Shown here piece after piece: positions 8,914 to 19,664 of a DNA stretch of 64,000 nucleotides. Under the pieces are notes generated by a model. It made no database searches and was not told where the DNA came from. It saw only the letters and a list, made by a program, of their open reading frames with translations. A program made the translations under genes and the position numbers. The stretch's first letter is position 1; each line of letters starts with the position of its first letter. Source of the DNA: Caballeronia sp. M1242 (GTDB taxonomy: Bacteria > Pseudomonadota > Gammaproteobacteria > Burkholderiales > Burkholderiaceae); contig NZ_CP071129.1 in NCBI RefSeq assembly GCF_017220215.1, positions 558,001 to 622,000 of the forward strand, read 5' to 3'.

Positions 8914-11019
8914 TCATTTCCCCTTCGAGTTGATGATCGCTTCCGACACGTTGTTCGGCGTCTCGGCGTAGTGCTTGAACTCCATCGTGTAGGTCGCGCG
9001 GCCTTGCGTCAGCGAGCGCAGCGACGTCGAGTAGCCGAACATTTCGGCAAGTGGCACCTCGGCGCGCACGATCTTGCCGCCGCCGCCCGCGATGTCTTCC
9101 ATGCCCTGCACGATGCCGCGCCGGCTCGACAAGTCGCCCATCACGTTGCCCATGAATTCCTCGGGCGTTTCCACTTCGACGGCCATCGTCGGTTCGAGCA
9201 GCACGGGCTTCGCGCGGCGCATCGCTTCCTTGAAGGCCATCGAGCCGGCCATGCGGAACGCGTTTTCGTTCGAATCGACATCGTGATAGGAGCCGAAGGT
9301 CAGCGTCACTTTCGTGTCGACGACCGGATAGCCCGCCAGCACGCCCGACTTGAGCGACTCCTGAATGCCCTTGTCCACCGCCGGAATGTACTCGCGCGGA
9401 ATCACGCCGCCCTTGATGGCGTCGACGAACTCGTATCCCTTGCCCGGGTCCGGTTCCAGCGTGATGACGGCGTGTCCGTACTGGCCGCGCCCGCCCGACT
9501 GCTTGACGAACTTGCCTTCGACATCCGTCACCTTGTTGCGCACGGTCTCGCGATACGCGACCTGCGGCTTGCCGACCGTCGCCTCCACGCCGAACTCGCG
9601 CTTCATGCGGTCGACGAGAATTTCGAGGTGCAGCTCGCCCATGCCGGAGATGATGGTCTGGCCGGATTCCTCGTCGGTCGTGACGCGGAACGACGGGTCT
9701 TCCTGCGCAAGTCTATTAAGCGCGATGCCCATCTTCTCCTGGTCGGCTTTCGTCTTCGGCTCGACGGCCTGCGAGATCACCGGCTCCGGGAAGATCATCC
9801 GTTCGAGAATGATGATGTTGCCCGGATCGCACAGCGTGTCGCCGGTCGTGGCTTCCTTCAGGCCGACCGCCGCCGCGATATCGCCCGCGCGCACTTCCTT
9901 GATTTCCTTGCGTTCGTTCGCGTGCATCTGAAGGATGCGCCCAAGCCGCTCTTTCTTTTCCTTCACCGGGTTGTAGACCGTATCGCCCGAATTCACGACG
10001 CCCGAATACACGCGGAAGAAGATCAGCTGGCCGACGAACGGGTCGGTCATGATCTTGAACGCGAGCGCGGAGAACGGCTCGTCGTCGCTCGGATGGCGCT
10101 CCGCTTCCTGGTCGTCTTCGGTGTGGCCGAGAATCGCGGGGACATCCACCGGCGAGGGCAGATAGTCGATCACCGCGTCGAGCATCGCCTGCACGCCCTT
10201 GTTCTTGAACGCGCTGCCGCAAAGCATCGGCACGATTTCGTTCGCGATGGTGCGCTGGCGCAATGCCGTCTTGATCTCTTCTTCGGTCAGGCTTTCGTGG
10301 TCTTCGAGATACTTTTCGAGCAGTTCTTCACTCGATTCGGCCGCGGCCTCGACCATCTTCTCGCGCCATTCATGCGCGACGTCCCTGAGATTGTCGGGAA
10401 TCTCTTCGTACGTGAACTTGATGCCCTGGCTCTCGTCGTCCCAGACGATGGCCTTCATCTTCACGAGATCCACCACGCCCTGGAAATGCTCTTCCGCGCC
10501 GATCGGAATCTGGATCGGCACCGCGACGCCTTTCAGACGCTCGCCGATTTGCCGCTGCACGCGGAAAAAATCCGCGCCGACGCGGTCCATCTTGTTGACG
10601 AACGCGATGCGCGGCACCTTGTACTTGTTCGCCTGACGCCACACGGTTTCGGACTGCGGCTGCACGCCGCCGACCGAGTCGTAGACCATGCACGCGCCGT
10701 CGAGCACGCGCATGGAACGCTCGACTTCGATGGTGAAGTCGACGTGTCCCGGCGTATCGATGATGTTGATGCGATGTTCCGGATAATTGCCGGCCATGCC
10801 TTTCCAGAAGGCGGTCGTCGCGGCGGACGTGATCGTGATGCCGCGTTCCTGCTCCTGCTCCATCCAGTCCATCGTCGCCGCGCCGTCGTGCACTTCGCCG
10901 ATCTTGTGCGTCACGCCGGTGTAGAAAAGGATGCGTTCGGTAGTGGTCGTTTTGCCGGCATCGATGTGGGCGCTAATACCGATATTGCGATAGCGCTCGA
11001 TGGGAGTCTTGCGGGGCAC
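8914..11019 (-). CDS. fusA: Elongation factor G, stand-alone copy
   Basis: 701 residues, full length for bacterial EF-G. The GTPase motifs are all present: G1 [10 protein letters not shown], switch [12 protein letters not shown]3 DTPGHVDF and G4 NKMD. Later domains include the conserved [11 protein letters not shown] and [13 protein letters not shown] stretches. EF-G catalyses ribosomal translocation and, with RRF, ribosome recycling. The gene is not in an rpsL-rpsG-fusA-tuf cluster here; neighbours are a cupin protein and a DUF192 gene. This suggests a second EF-G paralogue (often called fusA2 in Burkholderiaceae) rather than the str-operon copy, but that cannot be confirmed from one window. 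Its leader carries two tandem hairpins. Confidence 0.93.
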   Translation of the reverse strand: MPRKTPIERYRNIGISAHIDAGKTTTTERILFYTGVTHKIGEVHDGAATMDWMEQEQERGITITSAATTAFWKGMAGNYPEHRINIIDTPGHVDFTIEVERSMRVLDGACMVYDSVGGVQPQSETVWRQANKYKVPRIAFVNKMDRVGADFFRVQRQIGERLKGVAVPIQIPIGAEEHFQGVVDLVKMKAIVWDDESQGIKFTYEEIPDNLRDVAHEWREKMVEAAAESSEELLEKYLEDHESLTEEEIKTALRQRTIANEIVPMLCGSAFKNKGVQAMLDAVIDYLPSPVDVPAILGHTEDDQEAERHPSDDEPFSALAFKIMTDPFVGQLIFFRVYSGVVNSGDTVYNPVKEKKERLGRILQMHANERKEIKEVRAGDIAAAVGLKEATTGDTLCDPGNIIILERMIFPEPVISQAVEPKTKADQEKMGIALNRLAQEDPSFRVTTDEESGQTIISGMGELHLEILVDRMKREFGVEATVGKPQVAYRETVRNKVTDVEGKFVKQSGGRGQYGHAVITLEPDPGKGYEFVDAIKGGVIPREYIPAVDKGIQESLKSGVLAGYPVVDTKVTLTFGSYHDVDSNENAFRMAGSMAFKEAMRRAKPVLLEPTMAVEVETPEEFMGNVMGDLSSRRGIVQGMEDIAGGGGKIVRAEVPLAEMFGYSTSLRSLTQGRATYTMEFKHYAETPNNVSEAIINSKGK

Positions 11020-11042
11020 GTGAACCTCCTGTGGGTAATTGC

Positions 11043-11124
11043 GACCGCAGTTAGGGCTTCAGCCCTTTACTGCGGTCCCATGCAAAGCTGTCGACCGTAT
11101 CGGGCTTCAGCCCTTGCTGCGGTC
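11043..11124 (-). repeat. Two tandem hairpin repeats in the fusA leader
   Basis: Two copies of a hairpin-forming element lie 24 to 105 bases upstream of the fusA start. Copy 1 (11043-11077) is an almost complete palindrome: outer arms gaccgcag / ctgcggtc and inner arms agggct / agccct. Copy 2 (11093-11124) keeps the inner gggct / agccc stem and a shorter outer gaccg / cggtc stem. Both are followed by cccatgcaa. If transcribed they would sit in the fusA 5' leader. Neither has a U-run on the minus strand, so simple termination is unlikely. Confidence 0.7.
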
Positions 11125-11239
11125 CCATGCAATCTTTTTAGGATAGCGCGTAGACCAGCTTCTTGCAGGAATCTTGCCAGCCCTGCCGAACGTTGCGACA
11201 AACGCTTCCGGATTGTCCCGCCGCCGCCCCGCACGGGCG

Positions 11240-11272
11240 AAAAAAAACGGCGCGTCAGGCGACACGCCGTTT
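11240..11272 (-). terminator. Rho-independent terminator after the DUF192 gene
   Basis: Inverted repeat aaacggcg (11245-11252) / cgccgttt (11265-11272), followed on the minus strand by eight consecutive T residues. It lies about 24 bases past the stop codon of the secreted DUF192 gene and isolates it from fusA. Confidence 0.85.
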
Positions 11273-11295
11273 CTATCGTTCATCCAGACTTGCGC

Positions 11296-11844
11296 TCAGT
11301 GCGCGCCCGGCAGTCCCTTGATTCTCATGCCCGGCTTGATGCCCTTGGCCGTGAACCAGCCCTTGCTCATTTCCAGCGCGTACACGCCGTTGTTGCGCGG
11401 GCAATGGTTATTCGTGGTTTCGGCATCCATTTCGTCGATGTCGGTGATCGTGCCGTCCGCGCGAATGAACGCGATCGACAGCGGGATCAGCGTGTTCTTC
11501 ATCCAGAAGCAATGCACGGCGTTCTCGTCGAACACGAAAAGCATGCCTTCGTTCGCGGCGAGTTGCGTGCGATACATGAGACCTTGCTCGCGGTCCGCGT
11601 CGTTGGCGGCCACGGCGGCGTCGATCACGAACATGCCGGCCGTGAGCTTCGCGCGCGGAAACTCCGACGGCTGCTTCGCGCCGGGCGGCATCGTCTGGGC
11701 CTGCGCGAGCGAAAGCGCGGCGAACGGCAGCAAAATGGCGATGACGAGCGCGCGCAGTCGTCGAATGGCAGTCGCGCGGCGAATCGATTCAGCAAAAGGG
11801 AATGGCGCGCGCAACGCGCGCAGAGAAAGCAACAGCGAATTCAC
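11296..11844 (-). CDS. Secreted DUF192 protein
   Basis: 182 residues. A basic N-terminus is followed by the hydrophobic core LRALVIAILLPFAALSLAQAQ, a signal peptide cleaved after AQA. The rest matches DUF192: EQGLMYRTQL, MLFVFDEN, CFWMKNTLIPLSIAFI and ALEMSKGWF. DUF192 proteins are small extracytoplasmic beta-rich proteins of unknown function. The 30-odd residues before the signal core are unusually long, so translation may start further in. A Rho-independent terminator follows at once. Confidence 0.85.
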   Translation of the reverse strand: MNSLLLSLRALRAPFPFAESIRRATAIRRLRALVIAILLPFAALSLAQAQTMPPGAKQPSEFPRAKLTAGMFVIDAAVAANDADREQGLMYRTQLAANEGMLFVFDENAVHCFWMKNTLIPLSIAFIRADGTITDIDEMDAETTNNHCPRNNGVYALEMSKGWFTAKGIKPGMRIKGLPGAH

Positions 11845-12002
11845 ACGATGCTCCTTAGAAATCGGTCGTCCGCGCTAAGAAAGAAACAGCAGCCCCGCGC
11901 ATGTTACTTGAAGCACGACGCGAATGTAAAAAGCGCGAGCGAAGGCGGCGAATGTAGCTCGTGGCGCAAATACGAAACGACGCAAAGGCCGCATGCAAAA
12001 CA

Positions 12003-12036
12003 AAAGGGCAGATTGCCATTCGGCGATCTGCCCTTT
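12003..12036 (-). terminator. Rho-independent terminator after the small His/Lys-rich gene
   Basis: Perfect 11-base stem aaagggcagat / atctgcccttt with a 12-base loop, followed on the minus strand by T-rich sequence (ttgtttt). It sits about 60 bases beyond the stop of the small secreted protein gene. Confidence 0.88.
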
Positions 12037-12099
12037 AACGCCGTGAAGACGGCGGTAATGCTCGTTTTTAGCTTCGCTATACCGCGTCTTACAACGAAC

Positions 12100-12312
12100 T
12101 TACTGAGCTGCGGAAGCAGCTTCCGGTGCCGAAGCGGCAGCCTTGTGCGACTTCTTGTGCGACTTCTTGTGCGAGTGCTTCTTGGCAGCCTTGTGAGCCG
12201 GTGCCGAAGCAGCCGACGCAGCAGCCGGAGCAGCGGCTTCCGGAGCCGAAGCTTGTGCGAATGCAGCCGTTGCGAACAGGCCAGCGACGAGAGCAGCGAT
12301 CAGTTTGTTCAT
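12100..12312 (-). CDS. Small secreted Ala-rich His/Lys-repeat protein
   Basis: 70 residues. The N-terminus MNKLIAALVAGLFATAAFAQA is a textbook Sec signal peptide. The mature part is almost only Ala, Ser, Pro, Lys and His, with a central basic repeat (KKHSHKKSHKKSHK) between two SAPEAA-rich arms. An AGGA ribosome site lies about 7 bases upstream and a strong terminator follows, so it is a real single-gene unit. Similar small low-complexity secreted proteins are common in Burkholderiaceae and recall acid-shock proteins (Asr), which share the Ala/Lys/His composition; that link is compositional only. A possible role is periplasmic charge buffering or metal binding (inference). Confidence 0.75.
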   Translation of the reverse strand: MNKLIAALVAGLFATAAFAQASAPEAAAPAAASAASAPAHKAAKKHSHKKSHKKSHKAAASAPEAASAAQ

Positions 12313-12659
12313 TTGTGAATCCTCAGCTTGAGTTAATTAACCAAACGACCCGGTCAATGAGTCATGTCGGTAAACGAGCCATCCACCTTTCGGTTGACAG
12401 TCGTATCGGCAAAAACTCGATACGGCTGTGAACGCTTGTTCCTTTCAAAAAGCCTGGAGCACACAGGTTAATCGAAAGGGTGTTTCGTTCATGCCGGATA
12501 GCTTTGTGCGGCATCTGTGGCCCTTAACGCGTCGCCGAAAGAGTCGGTTGACGCGATTTCGCAGGGATTCGCTGCCGAGATGCAAAAAATCTTCGCGGGT
12601 AGGTACGCGGCTAATCGTGCGTTTACAGCAAAGCGCCGTCGACGATACTTGAATGCGAT
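12313..12659. other. Gene-free stretch between small secreted gene and rluE
   Basis: No convincing coding frame. It must hold the promoter of the small minus-strand gene. An 11-base-pair dyad at 12398-12428 (arms cagtcgtatcg / cgatacggctg around a gcaaaaact loop) and a ttaattaa palindrome near 12333 are visible. Either could be an operator; no assignment is made. Confidence 0.5.
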
Positions 12660-13226
12660 TCAACGCCATGGCGATTGCGCCGGCACTTCCACGCTTTCGC
12701 CGGGCGCGAGCCGCAGCGAGAAGACGTCGAGCGCGCCGATCGACACGCGCACGAGCCGCAGCGTCGGAAAGCCGACTGCCGCCGTCATGCGCCGGACCTG
12801 GCGGTTCTTCCCTTCGGTGATGGCGAGCTCGATCCACGTCGTCGGGATGGCGGCGCGATAGCGGATCGGCGGATTGCGCGGCCACAGCCGCTCGGCGTCG
12901 TGCTCCGCGACGAAAGCGGCCTTGCAGGGCCGCGTCACGTAATCGCCGAGATCGACGCCTTTCGCGAGACGCGCGAGCGTATCGCCAGTGGGCGCGCCTT
13001 CGACCTGCGCCCAATATCGCTTGACGAGCTTGTGGCGCGGTTCCGCGATGCGCGCCTGCAACGCGCCGTCGTCGGTGAGCAGGAGAAGGCCCTCGCTGTC
13101 CGCATCGAGCCGGCCCGCCGGATAGACGCCCGGCACCGACACGAAGTCGCCGAGCGACGCGCGCGTTTCGTGCGCGGAGAACTGGCAGATCGTGCCGAAC
13201 GGTTTATTCAGAGCGATGAGCGGCAT
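12660..13226 (-). CDS. rluE: 23S rRNA pseudouridine synthase, RluE type
   Basis: 188 residues of the RsuA/RluB/E/F family without an S4 domain. The N-terminus [15 protein letters not shown] and the catalytic motif [14 protein letters not shown] (Asp nucleophile) are clear, followed by KRYWAQVEG and [18 protein letters not shown] short protein lacking S4, with the [10 protein letters not shown] start, matches RluE, which in E. coli isomerises U2457 of 23S rRNA. It is a single gene, divergent from icd across about 220 bases. Confidence 0.87.
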   Translation of the reverse strand: MPLIALNKPFGTICQFSAHETRASLGDFVSVPGVYPAGRLDADSEGLLLLTDDGALQARIAEPRHKLVKRYWAQVEGAPTGDTLARLAKGVDLGDYVTRPCKAAFVAEHDAERLWPRNPPIRYRAAIPTTWIELAITEGKNRQVRRMTAAVGFPTLRLVRVSIGALDVFSLRLAPGESVEVPAQSPWR

Positions 13227-13310
13227 CGGCAGACATGCGGAACGGGTGGCAGGCGAGGCACGCCGCGCGGCAAGGCGCCGGGGCGTGAATGCGGCATCTT
13301 AATGCATAAT

Positions 13311-13322
13311 GGATCGCGATCC
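13311..13322. promoter_or_regulatory. 12-base palindrome between rluE and icd
   Basis: Perfect palindrome ggatcgcgatcc in the divergent rluE/icd intergenic region, directly next to an A/T-rich cataat hexamer. Its size and position are compatible with an operator, but no regulator can be named. Confidence 0.35.
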
Positions 13323-13444
13323 GTTTCTCTCATTGCCGCGCCGGCGAGGGCCTTCCGTCCGCCCGCCGTGGATAAAATGAAAGCGCTGGCGCAGCGAGCG
13401 TCCGCGCAACCAATCATCAAGTCCGGCCTTCATTGGAGTCGACC

Positions 13445-14701
13445 ATGTCGTATCAGCACATCCAGGTTCCGGCGGGCGGTGAAAAAATCACCGTCAACGC
13501 GGATTTCTCGCTCAACGTTCCGGATCAGCCGATCATTCCGTACATCGAGGGCGACGGCACGGGCGTCGATATCACGCCGGTCATGCTCAAGGTGGTGGAT
13601 GCGGCAGTCGAGAAGGCGTACGGCGGTAAGCGCAAGATTCACTGGATGGAGATCTTCGCGGGCGAAAAGGCCACGCGCGTCTATGGTCCGGACGTCTGGC
13701 TGCCGGACGAAACCCTCGACGTCGTGAAGGAATACGTCGTTTCGATCAAAGGACCGCTCACGACGCCCGTCGGCGGCGGCATCCGTTCGCTGAATGTTGC
13801 GCTTCGGCAGCAACTCGACCTATATGTCTGCCTGCGCCCGGTGCGCTACTTCAAGGGCGTGCCGTCGCCGCTGCGCGAGCCGGACAAGGTGGACATGGTG
13901 ATCTTCCGCGAGAACTCGGAAGATATTTACGCGGGCATCGAATGGCCGGCCGAATCGGCGGAAGCGAAGAAGGTGATTGCGTTCCTGCGCGATGAAATGG
14001 GCGTGAAGAAGATCCGCTTCCCGGAGTCGTCCGGGCTCGGCATCAAGCCGGTGTCGCGCGAGGGCACGGAGCGGCTCGTGCGCAAGGCGATTCAATACGC
14101 GATCGACAACAACCGGCGCTCGGTCACGCTCGTGCACAAGGGCAACATCATGAAGTTCACCGAAGGCGCGTTCCGCGACTACGGCTACGCCCTCGCGCAA
14201 AAGGAGTTCAACGCCGAACTGATCGACGGCGGCCCGTGGATGAAGGTGAAGAACCCGAAGACGGGCGCGGATGTCGTCGTGAAAGACGTGATCGCCGATG
14301 CGTTCCTTCAGCAGATCCTGCTGCGTCCGGCCGAATACGACGTGATCGCCACGCTCAACCTGAACGGCGATTACATCTCGGATGCGCTCGCGGCGCAGGT
14401 CGGCGGCATCGGCATTGCGCCGGGCGCGAACATGTCGGACTCCGTTGCAATGTTCGAGGCCACGCACGGCACCGCGCCCAAGTACGCCGGTAAGGATTAC
14501 GTGAATCCGGGCTCGGAAATTCTGTCCGCCGAAATGATGCTGCGCCATCTCGGCTGGACCGAGGCGGCGGATCGCATCATCGCGTCGATGGAGCAGTCGA
14601 TTCTTTCGAAGCGCGTCACGTACGACTTCGCGCGGCTGATGGAAGGCGCGACGCAGGTGTCGTGCTCGGGATTCGGCGAGGTCATGATCGAGAACATGTG
14701 A
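13445..14701 (+). CDS. icd: NADP-dependent isocitrate dehydrogenase
   Basis: 418 residues, close to E. coli Icd (416). Oxidative decarboxylation of isocitrate to 2-oxoglutarate in the TCA cycle. Substrate-site motifs are visible: [39 protein letters not shown] and [17 protein letters not shown]. The cofactor region [12 protein letters not shown] is consistent with NADP use. ATG at 13445 is chosen because GGAG lies about 7 bases before it; the TTG twelve bases further upstream overlaps that ribosome site. A bidirectional terminator follows. Confidence 0.96.
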   Translation: MSYQHIQVPAGGEKITVNADFSLNVPDQPIIPYIEGDGTGVDITPVMLKVVDAAVEKAYGGKRKIHWMEIFAGEKATRVYGPDVWLPDETLDVVKEYVVSIKGPLTTPVGGGIRSLNVALRQQLDLYVCLRPVRYFKGVPSPLREPDKVDMVIFRENSEDIYAGIEWPAESAEAKKVIAFLRDEMGVKKIRFPESSGLGIKPVSREGTERLVRKAIQYAIDNNRRSVTLVHKGNIMKFTEGAFRDYGYALAQKEFNAELIDGGPWMKVKNPKTGADVVVKDVIADAFLQQILLRPAEYDVIATLNLNGDYISDALAAQVGGIGIAPGANMSDSVAMFEATHGTAPKYAGKDYVNPGSEILSAEMMLRHLGWTEAADRIIASMEQSILSKRVTYDFARLMEGATQVSCSGFGEVMIENM

Positions 14702-14741
14702 CGCCGTCCTGGCCGCGCACATTCGACGGTCGAGCAAGCAT

Positions 14742-14770
14742 AAAAAAACCCGGCGCGAAGCCGGGTTTTA
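14742..14770. terminator. Bidirectional terminator between icd and csp
   Basis: Stem aaacccggc (14746-14754) / gccgggttt (14760-14768) with a 5-base loop. On the minus strand it is followed by seven T residues, serving the cold-shock gene. On the plus strand a shorter T-run serves icd. Confidence 0.88.
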
Positions 14771-14792
14771 CGGGCTCATGGCACCCGAACGG

Positions 14793-14999
14793 TCAGGCTG
14801 CGTCCTGGATGTTCGATGCCTGCTTGCCCTTCGGCCCCTGGACGATCTCGAAAGTGACCTTTTGGCCTTCCTTGAGCGTCTTGAAACCGTTCATCTGAAT
14901 CGCCGAGAAATGTGCGAACAGATCCTCGCCGCCTTCGTCGGGCGTGATGAATCCGTAGCCTTTCGCGTCGTTGAACCACTTGACCGTACCAGTAGACAT
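14793..14999 (-). CDS. Cold-shock domain protein (CspA/CspD family)
   Basis: 68 residues forming a single cold-shock domain, with RNP1 KGYGFITP and RNP2 LFAHFSAI. It is a nucleic-acid chaperone that melts RNA secondary structure. The start [11 protein letters not shown] is the family norm and has a GAGGGGAAG ribosome site about 6 bases upstream. The gene sits next to clpS-clpA, as cspD does in many proteobacteria, but the family member cannot be named with certainty. A near-consensus promoter predicts a leader of about 130 bases, typical for cold-shock mRNAs. Confidence 0.93.
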   Translation of the reverse strand: MSTGTVKWFNDAKGYGFITPDEGGEDLFAHFSAIQMNGFKTLKEGQKVTFEIVQGPKGKQASNIQDAA

Positions 15000-15138
15000 T
15001 CGTACTTCCCCTCTAACTCTCGTCGCAACCAGAGCACGCTCGAAAAGCTCGACGGCCCACCCCACAGCGAACCGCCTCCTCCTCACTGCTCCCCTCGGCC
15101 TTTTTTGCCCGATGTCCCCGGAAAAAAGTGCCAGTTTG

Positions 15139-15167
15139 ATTGTTAAATCTCTTAAATCGAGTGTCAA
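15139..15167 (-). promoter_or_regulatory. Sigma-70 promoter of the cold-shock gene
   Basis: On the minus strand, a perfect -35 TTGACA (15162-15167) stands 16-17 bases from a -10 reading TAACAA/AACAAT (15139-15145). Transcription would start near 15132, giving a leader of about 130 bases ahead of the cold-shock ATG. Confidence 0.72.
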
Positions 15168-15480
15168 GGAATTTTTGGGATGGCCGTTAAGCTCGTTGCA
15201 AAGTCCACATTCGTAGGGTAATTCCTGCTTTCCCGTGTGCGCCGCCGTCCAAGCAAGGCATCTTGAAAAGTCGCATAATCGTCTCACTTGTGTGATACGC
15301 CCGGCAGCGCGCCACCGTCGTGCGGTTTGTTTTTTTTGAAGCTGTGCGATACTGGATTCGACGAGGTGCAAGCGGGCCGCGCCGAAGGTTGGGCGCCGGC
15401 AGGATTCGATGGACGGTCGCTGCGCGACGCGTGTTTTCCAGCCATACCATAGGGCCGTGCGGCCAGTGCTGGAGCGGCAA

Positions 15481-15508
15481 TTGCGAAGGCGTCCGTGTTG
15501 TTTAGAAT
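15481..15508 (+). promoter_or_regulatory. clpS promoter candidate abutting the start codon
   Basis: -35 TTGCGA (15481-15486), 16-base spacer, -10 TAGAAT (15503-15508). The -10 ends only 6 bases before the clpS ATG, so the predicted first transcribed base is the start codon itself or close to it (leaderless mRNA). Confidence 0.5.
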
Positions 15509-15514
15509 GGGTGT

Positions 15515-15825
15515 ATGGCGATAAATCCCAACAAGCAGGATGGCACGGTACTCGAGCGGCAGGAGCAGAAGCTCAAAAAGCCGGCGATGTACAAGGTGGT
15601 GCTGCTGAATGACGACTTCACGCCGATGGAATTCGTCGTGATGATCGTGCAGGAATACTTCAATAAAGATCGTGAGACTGCGACGCAGATCATGCTGAAG
15701 GTTCATCGCGAGGGCAGGGGAGTTTGTGGGGTCTACACGCGGGATATTGCGTCGACCAAAGTTGAGCAAGTCGTTAGCCATGCACGGCAAGCGGGGCATC
15801 CGCTGCAGTGCGTGATGGAGGAAGC

Positions 15826-15829
<4 letters not shown>
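15515..15829 (+). CDS. clpS: ATP-dependent Clp protease adaptor ClpS
   Basis: 104 residues. ClpS recognises N-terminal degrons (Leu, Phe, Tyr, Trp) and delivers them to ClpAP. The conserved core is visible: [17 protein letters not shown] (the substrate pocket Asn-Asp and Met), then [17 protein letters not shown] with the pocket His. A flexible charged N-terminus precedes the core, as usual. The stop overlaps the clpA start (ATGA), so the adaptor and its unfoldase are translationally coupled. No clear ribosome site precedes the ATG, which fits the promoter-proximal start. Confidence 0.96.
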
Positions 15830-18129
<2,300 letters not shown>

Positions 18130-18150
18130 TCGTGAGTTAGCCTCAAAGAA

Positions 18151-18187
18151 AAACGGCGCGTTCTTTCGAGAACGCGCCGTTTTTTTG
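18151..18187 (+). terminator. Rho-independent terminator after clpA
   Basis: Perfect 14-base stem aaacggcgcgttct / agaacgcgccgttt closed by a ttcg tetraloop, followed by a T-run. The matching A-run on the left lets it also serve the convergent dut gene. Confidence 0.93.
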
Positions 18188-18200
18188 GGCTTCGGAAAGC

Positions 18201-18647
18201 TCAGTGCTTGCCCGTGCTGCCGAATCCGCCCGCGCCGCGTTCGCTCGCCTCGAAGTCATCGACGATATTGAACTGCGCCTGCACCACCGGCACGATGACC
18301 AGTTGCGCGAGCCGTTCCATCGGATTCAGCCTGAACGCGGTGTCGCCGCGATTCCACGTCGAAACCATCAGTTGCCCTTGATAATCGGAATCGATCAGGC
18401 CGACCAGATTGCCCAGCACGATGCCGTGCTTATGACCGAGACCCGAGCGCGGCAGAATGAGCGCCGCATAGCCGGGATCGGCGAGGTGGATGGCGAGGCC
18501 GGTGGGCACGAGCACCGTCTGATGCGGCTCGATGACGAGCGGCGCATCCAGACACGCGCGCAGGTCGAGGCCGGCGCTGCCGGGCGTAGCATAAGCGGGC
18601 AGGAAATCGCGCATGCGCGCGTCGAGAATCTTGACGTCGAGTTTCAT
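18201..18647 (-). CDS. dut: Deoxyuridine 5'-triphosphate nucleotidohydrolase
   Basis: 148 residues, typical of trimeric dUTPase. It hydrolyses dUTP to dUMP and pyrophosphate, protecting DNA from uracil and feeding dTMP synthesis. All five motifs can be read: [36 protein letters not shown], and a C-terminal glycine-rich arm GAGGFGSTG. It is convergent to clpA and downstream of the flavin monooxygenase gene on the same strand, separated by only two bases, so probably cotranscribed with it. Confidence 0.96.
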   Translation of the reverse strand: MKLDVKILDARMRDFLPAYATPGSAGLDLRACLDAPLVIEPHQTVLVPTGLAIHLADPGYAALILPRSGLGHKHGIVLGNLVGLIDSDYQGQLMVSTWNRGDTAFRLNPMERLAQLVIVPVVQAQFNIVDDFEASERGAGGFGSTGKH

Positions 18648-18649
18648 GG

Positions 18650-19657
18650 TCAGGCTGAACGGCCGAGCGCGAACGCGTCGGCGAGGAGTTGATAGGACCG
18701 CGTGCGTGCGGCGTAGCTGCCGGCGACCGTCAGAACGATCAGTTCGTCGGCGTCGAATTGTTCTTGCAGCGCGTGAAGCTTTTCGGTGACGCGCTCCGGC
18801 GTGCCGATGATGCTGCGCGCCTTCTCATGCGCGATCACCGCCCGCTCGCGCTCGCCGTATTGCTGCGCGACGCCCTGCGCGATCGACGGAATCGGCTGGT
18901 TCAGGCCATACGCCATCTGCACGCGACGCAGATCGACGGCCTTCTCCAGTGCCACGGCTTCGTCTTCGGTATCGGCGCAGATGGCGAACACCGCCGCCGC
19001 GAGATACGGCTTCTCTTCGTGACCCGCGACGAACCGCTCGCGATACGCCTCCGCCACGTGATGCCCCATGTGCGCGTTGATGAAATGCGCGAACGCGAAA
19101 CGGATGCCGAGTTGCGCGGCGAGCAGACCGCCGAAATCGCTCGATCCGAGCATCCACAGTTCGGGGCGCGTGTCGATCTGCGGTTGCAGCAGCACGCCTC
19201 TGGCGAGCGAATCGTCGGGAATCTTGCCGTCGAAGAGCGCGATCAGTTCGGCCACTTGCTGCGGAAAGATATCGCCGCGATTGTACGACCCGGCAGCCAC
19301 TGCCTGCGCGGTCCGCATGTCGCCGCCCGGCGCGCGGCCGACGCCCAGATCGACGCGATTCGGGAACAACGCCTCCAGCATCAGGAACTGCTCGGCGACC
19401 TTGAACGGGCTGTAGTACGGCAGCATGACGCCGCCCGAGCCGATGCGAATGCGCTTCGTCAGACTGCCGATACGCGCGAGCATCACTTCCGGGCACGGGT
19501 TCGACACGCCGTACAGGCCGTGATGCTCCGCGCACCAGTAGCGCGTGTAGCCGAGATCGTCGGCGAGTTGCGCGAGGTCCAGCGTCGCGGCGATGGCGTC
19601 CGCCGTCGTGTGGCCGTGGATGACCGGCGTCTGGTCGAGAACGGATAACTTCGTCAT
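18650..19657 (-). CDS. LLM-class flavin-dependent oxidoreductase
   Basis: 335 residues, luciferase-like monooxygenase fold. Landmarks are the N-terminal [50 protein letters not shown] split by family gaps, and [12 protein letters not shown]. Such enzymes use reduced FMN or F420 to oxidise organic substrates; the substrate of this group is unknown. The gene lies between coaBC and dut on the same strand with only 2-7 base gaps, so it is probably part of a coaBC, LLM, dut transcription unit. Confidence 0.88.
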   Translation of the reverse strand: MTKLSVLDQTPVIHGHTTADAIAATLDLAQLADDLGYTRYWCAEHHGLYGVSNPCPEVMLARIGSLTKRIRIGSGGVMLPYYSPFKVAEQFLMLEALFPNRVDLGVGRAPGGDMRTAQAVAAGSYNRGDIFPQQVAELIALFDGKIPDDSLARGVLLQPQIDTRPELWMLGSSDFGGLLAAQLGIRFAFAHFINAHMGHHVAEAYRERFVAGHEEKPYLAAAVFAICADTEDEAVALEKAVDLRRVQMAYGLNQPIPSIAQGVAQQYGERERAVIAHEKARSIIGTPERVTEKLHALQEQFDADELIVLTVAGSYAARTRSYQLLADAFALGRSA

Positions 19658-19664
19658 GTCGAGC

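Larger units (their letters stand above)
15000..15514. other. Divergent intergenic region between csp and clpS
   Basis: About 515 bases without a convincing gene. The left third is the cold-shock leader and promoter. The right end carries the clpS promoter candidate. The middle holds a T-rich run (near 15330) and no recognised element. Confidence 0.6.

Noticed and set aside
8335..12318. Open frame of 1327 codons on the plus strand opposite the EF-G gene
   Set aside because: It is a GC-driven mirror of fusA, the cupin, DUF192 and small-protein genes. The translation is Arg/His-rich without any domain, while the opposite strand has clear families.
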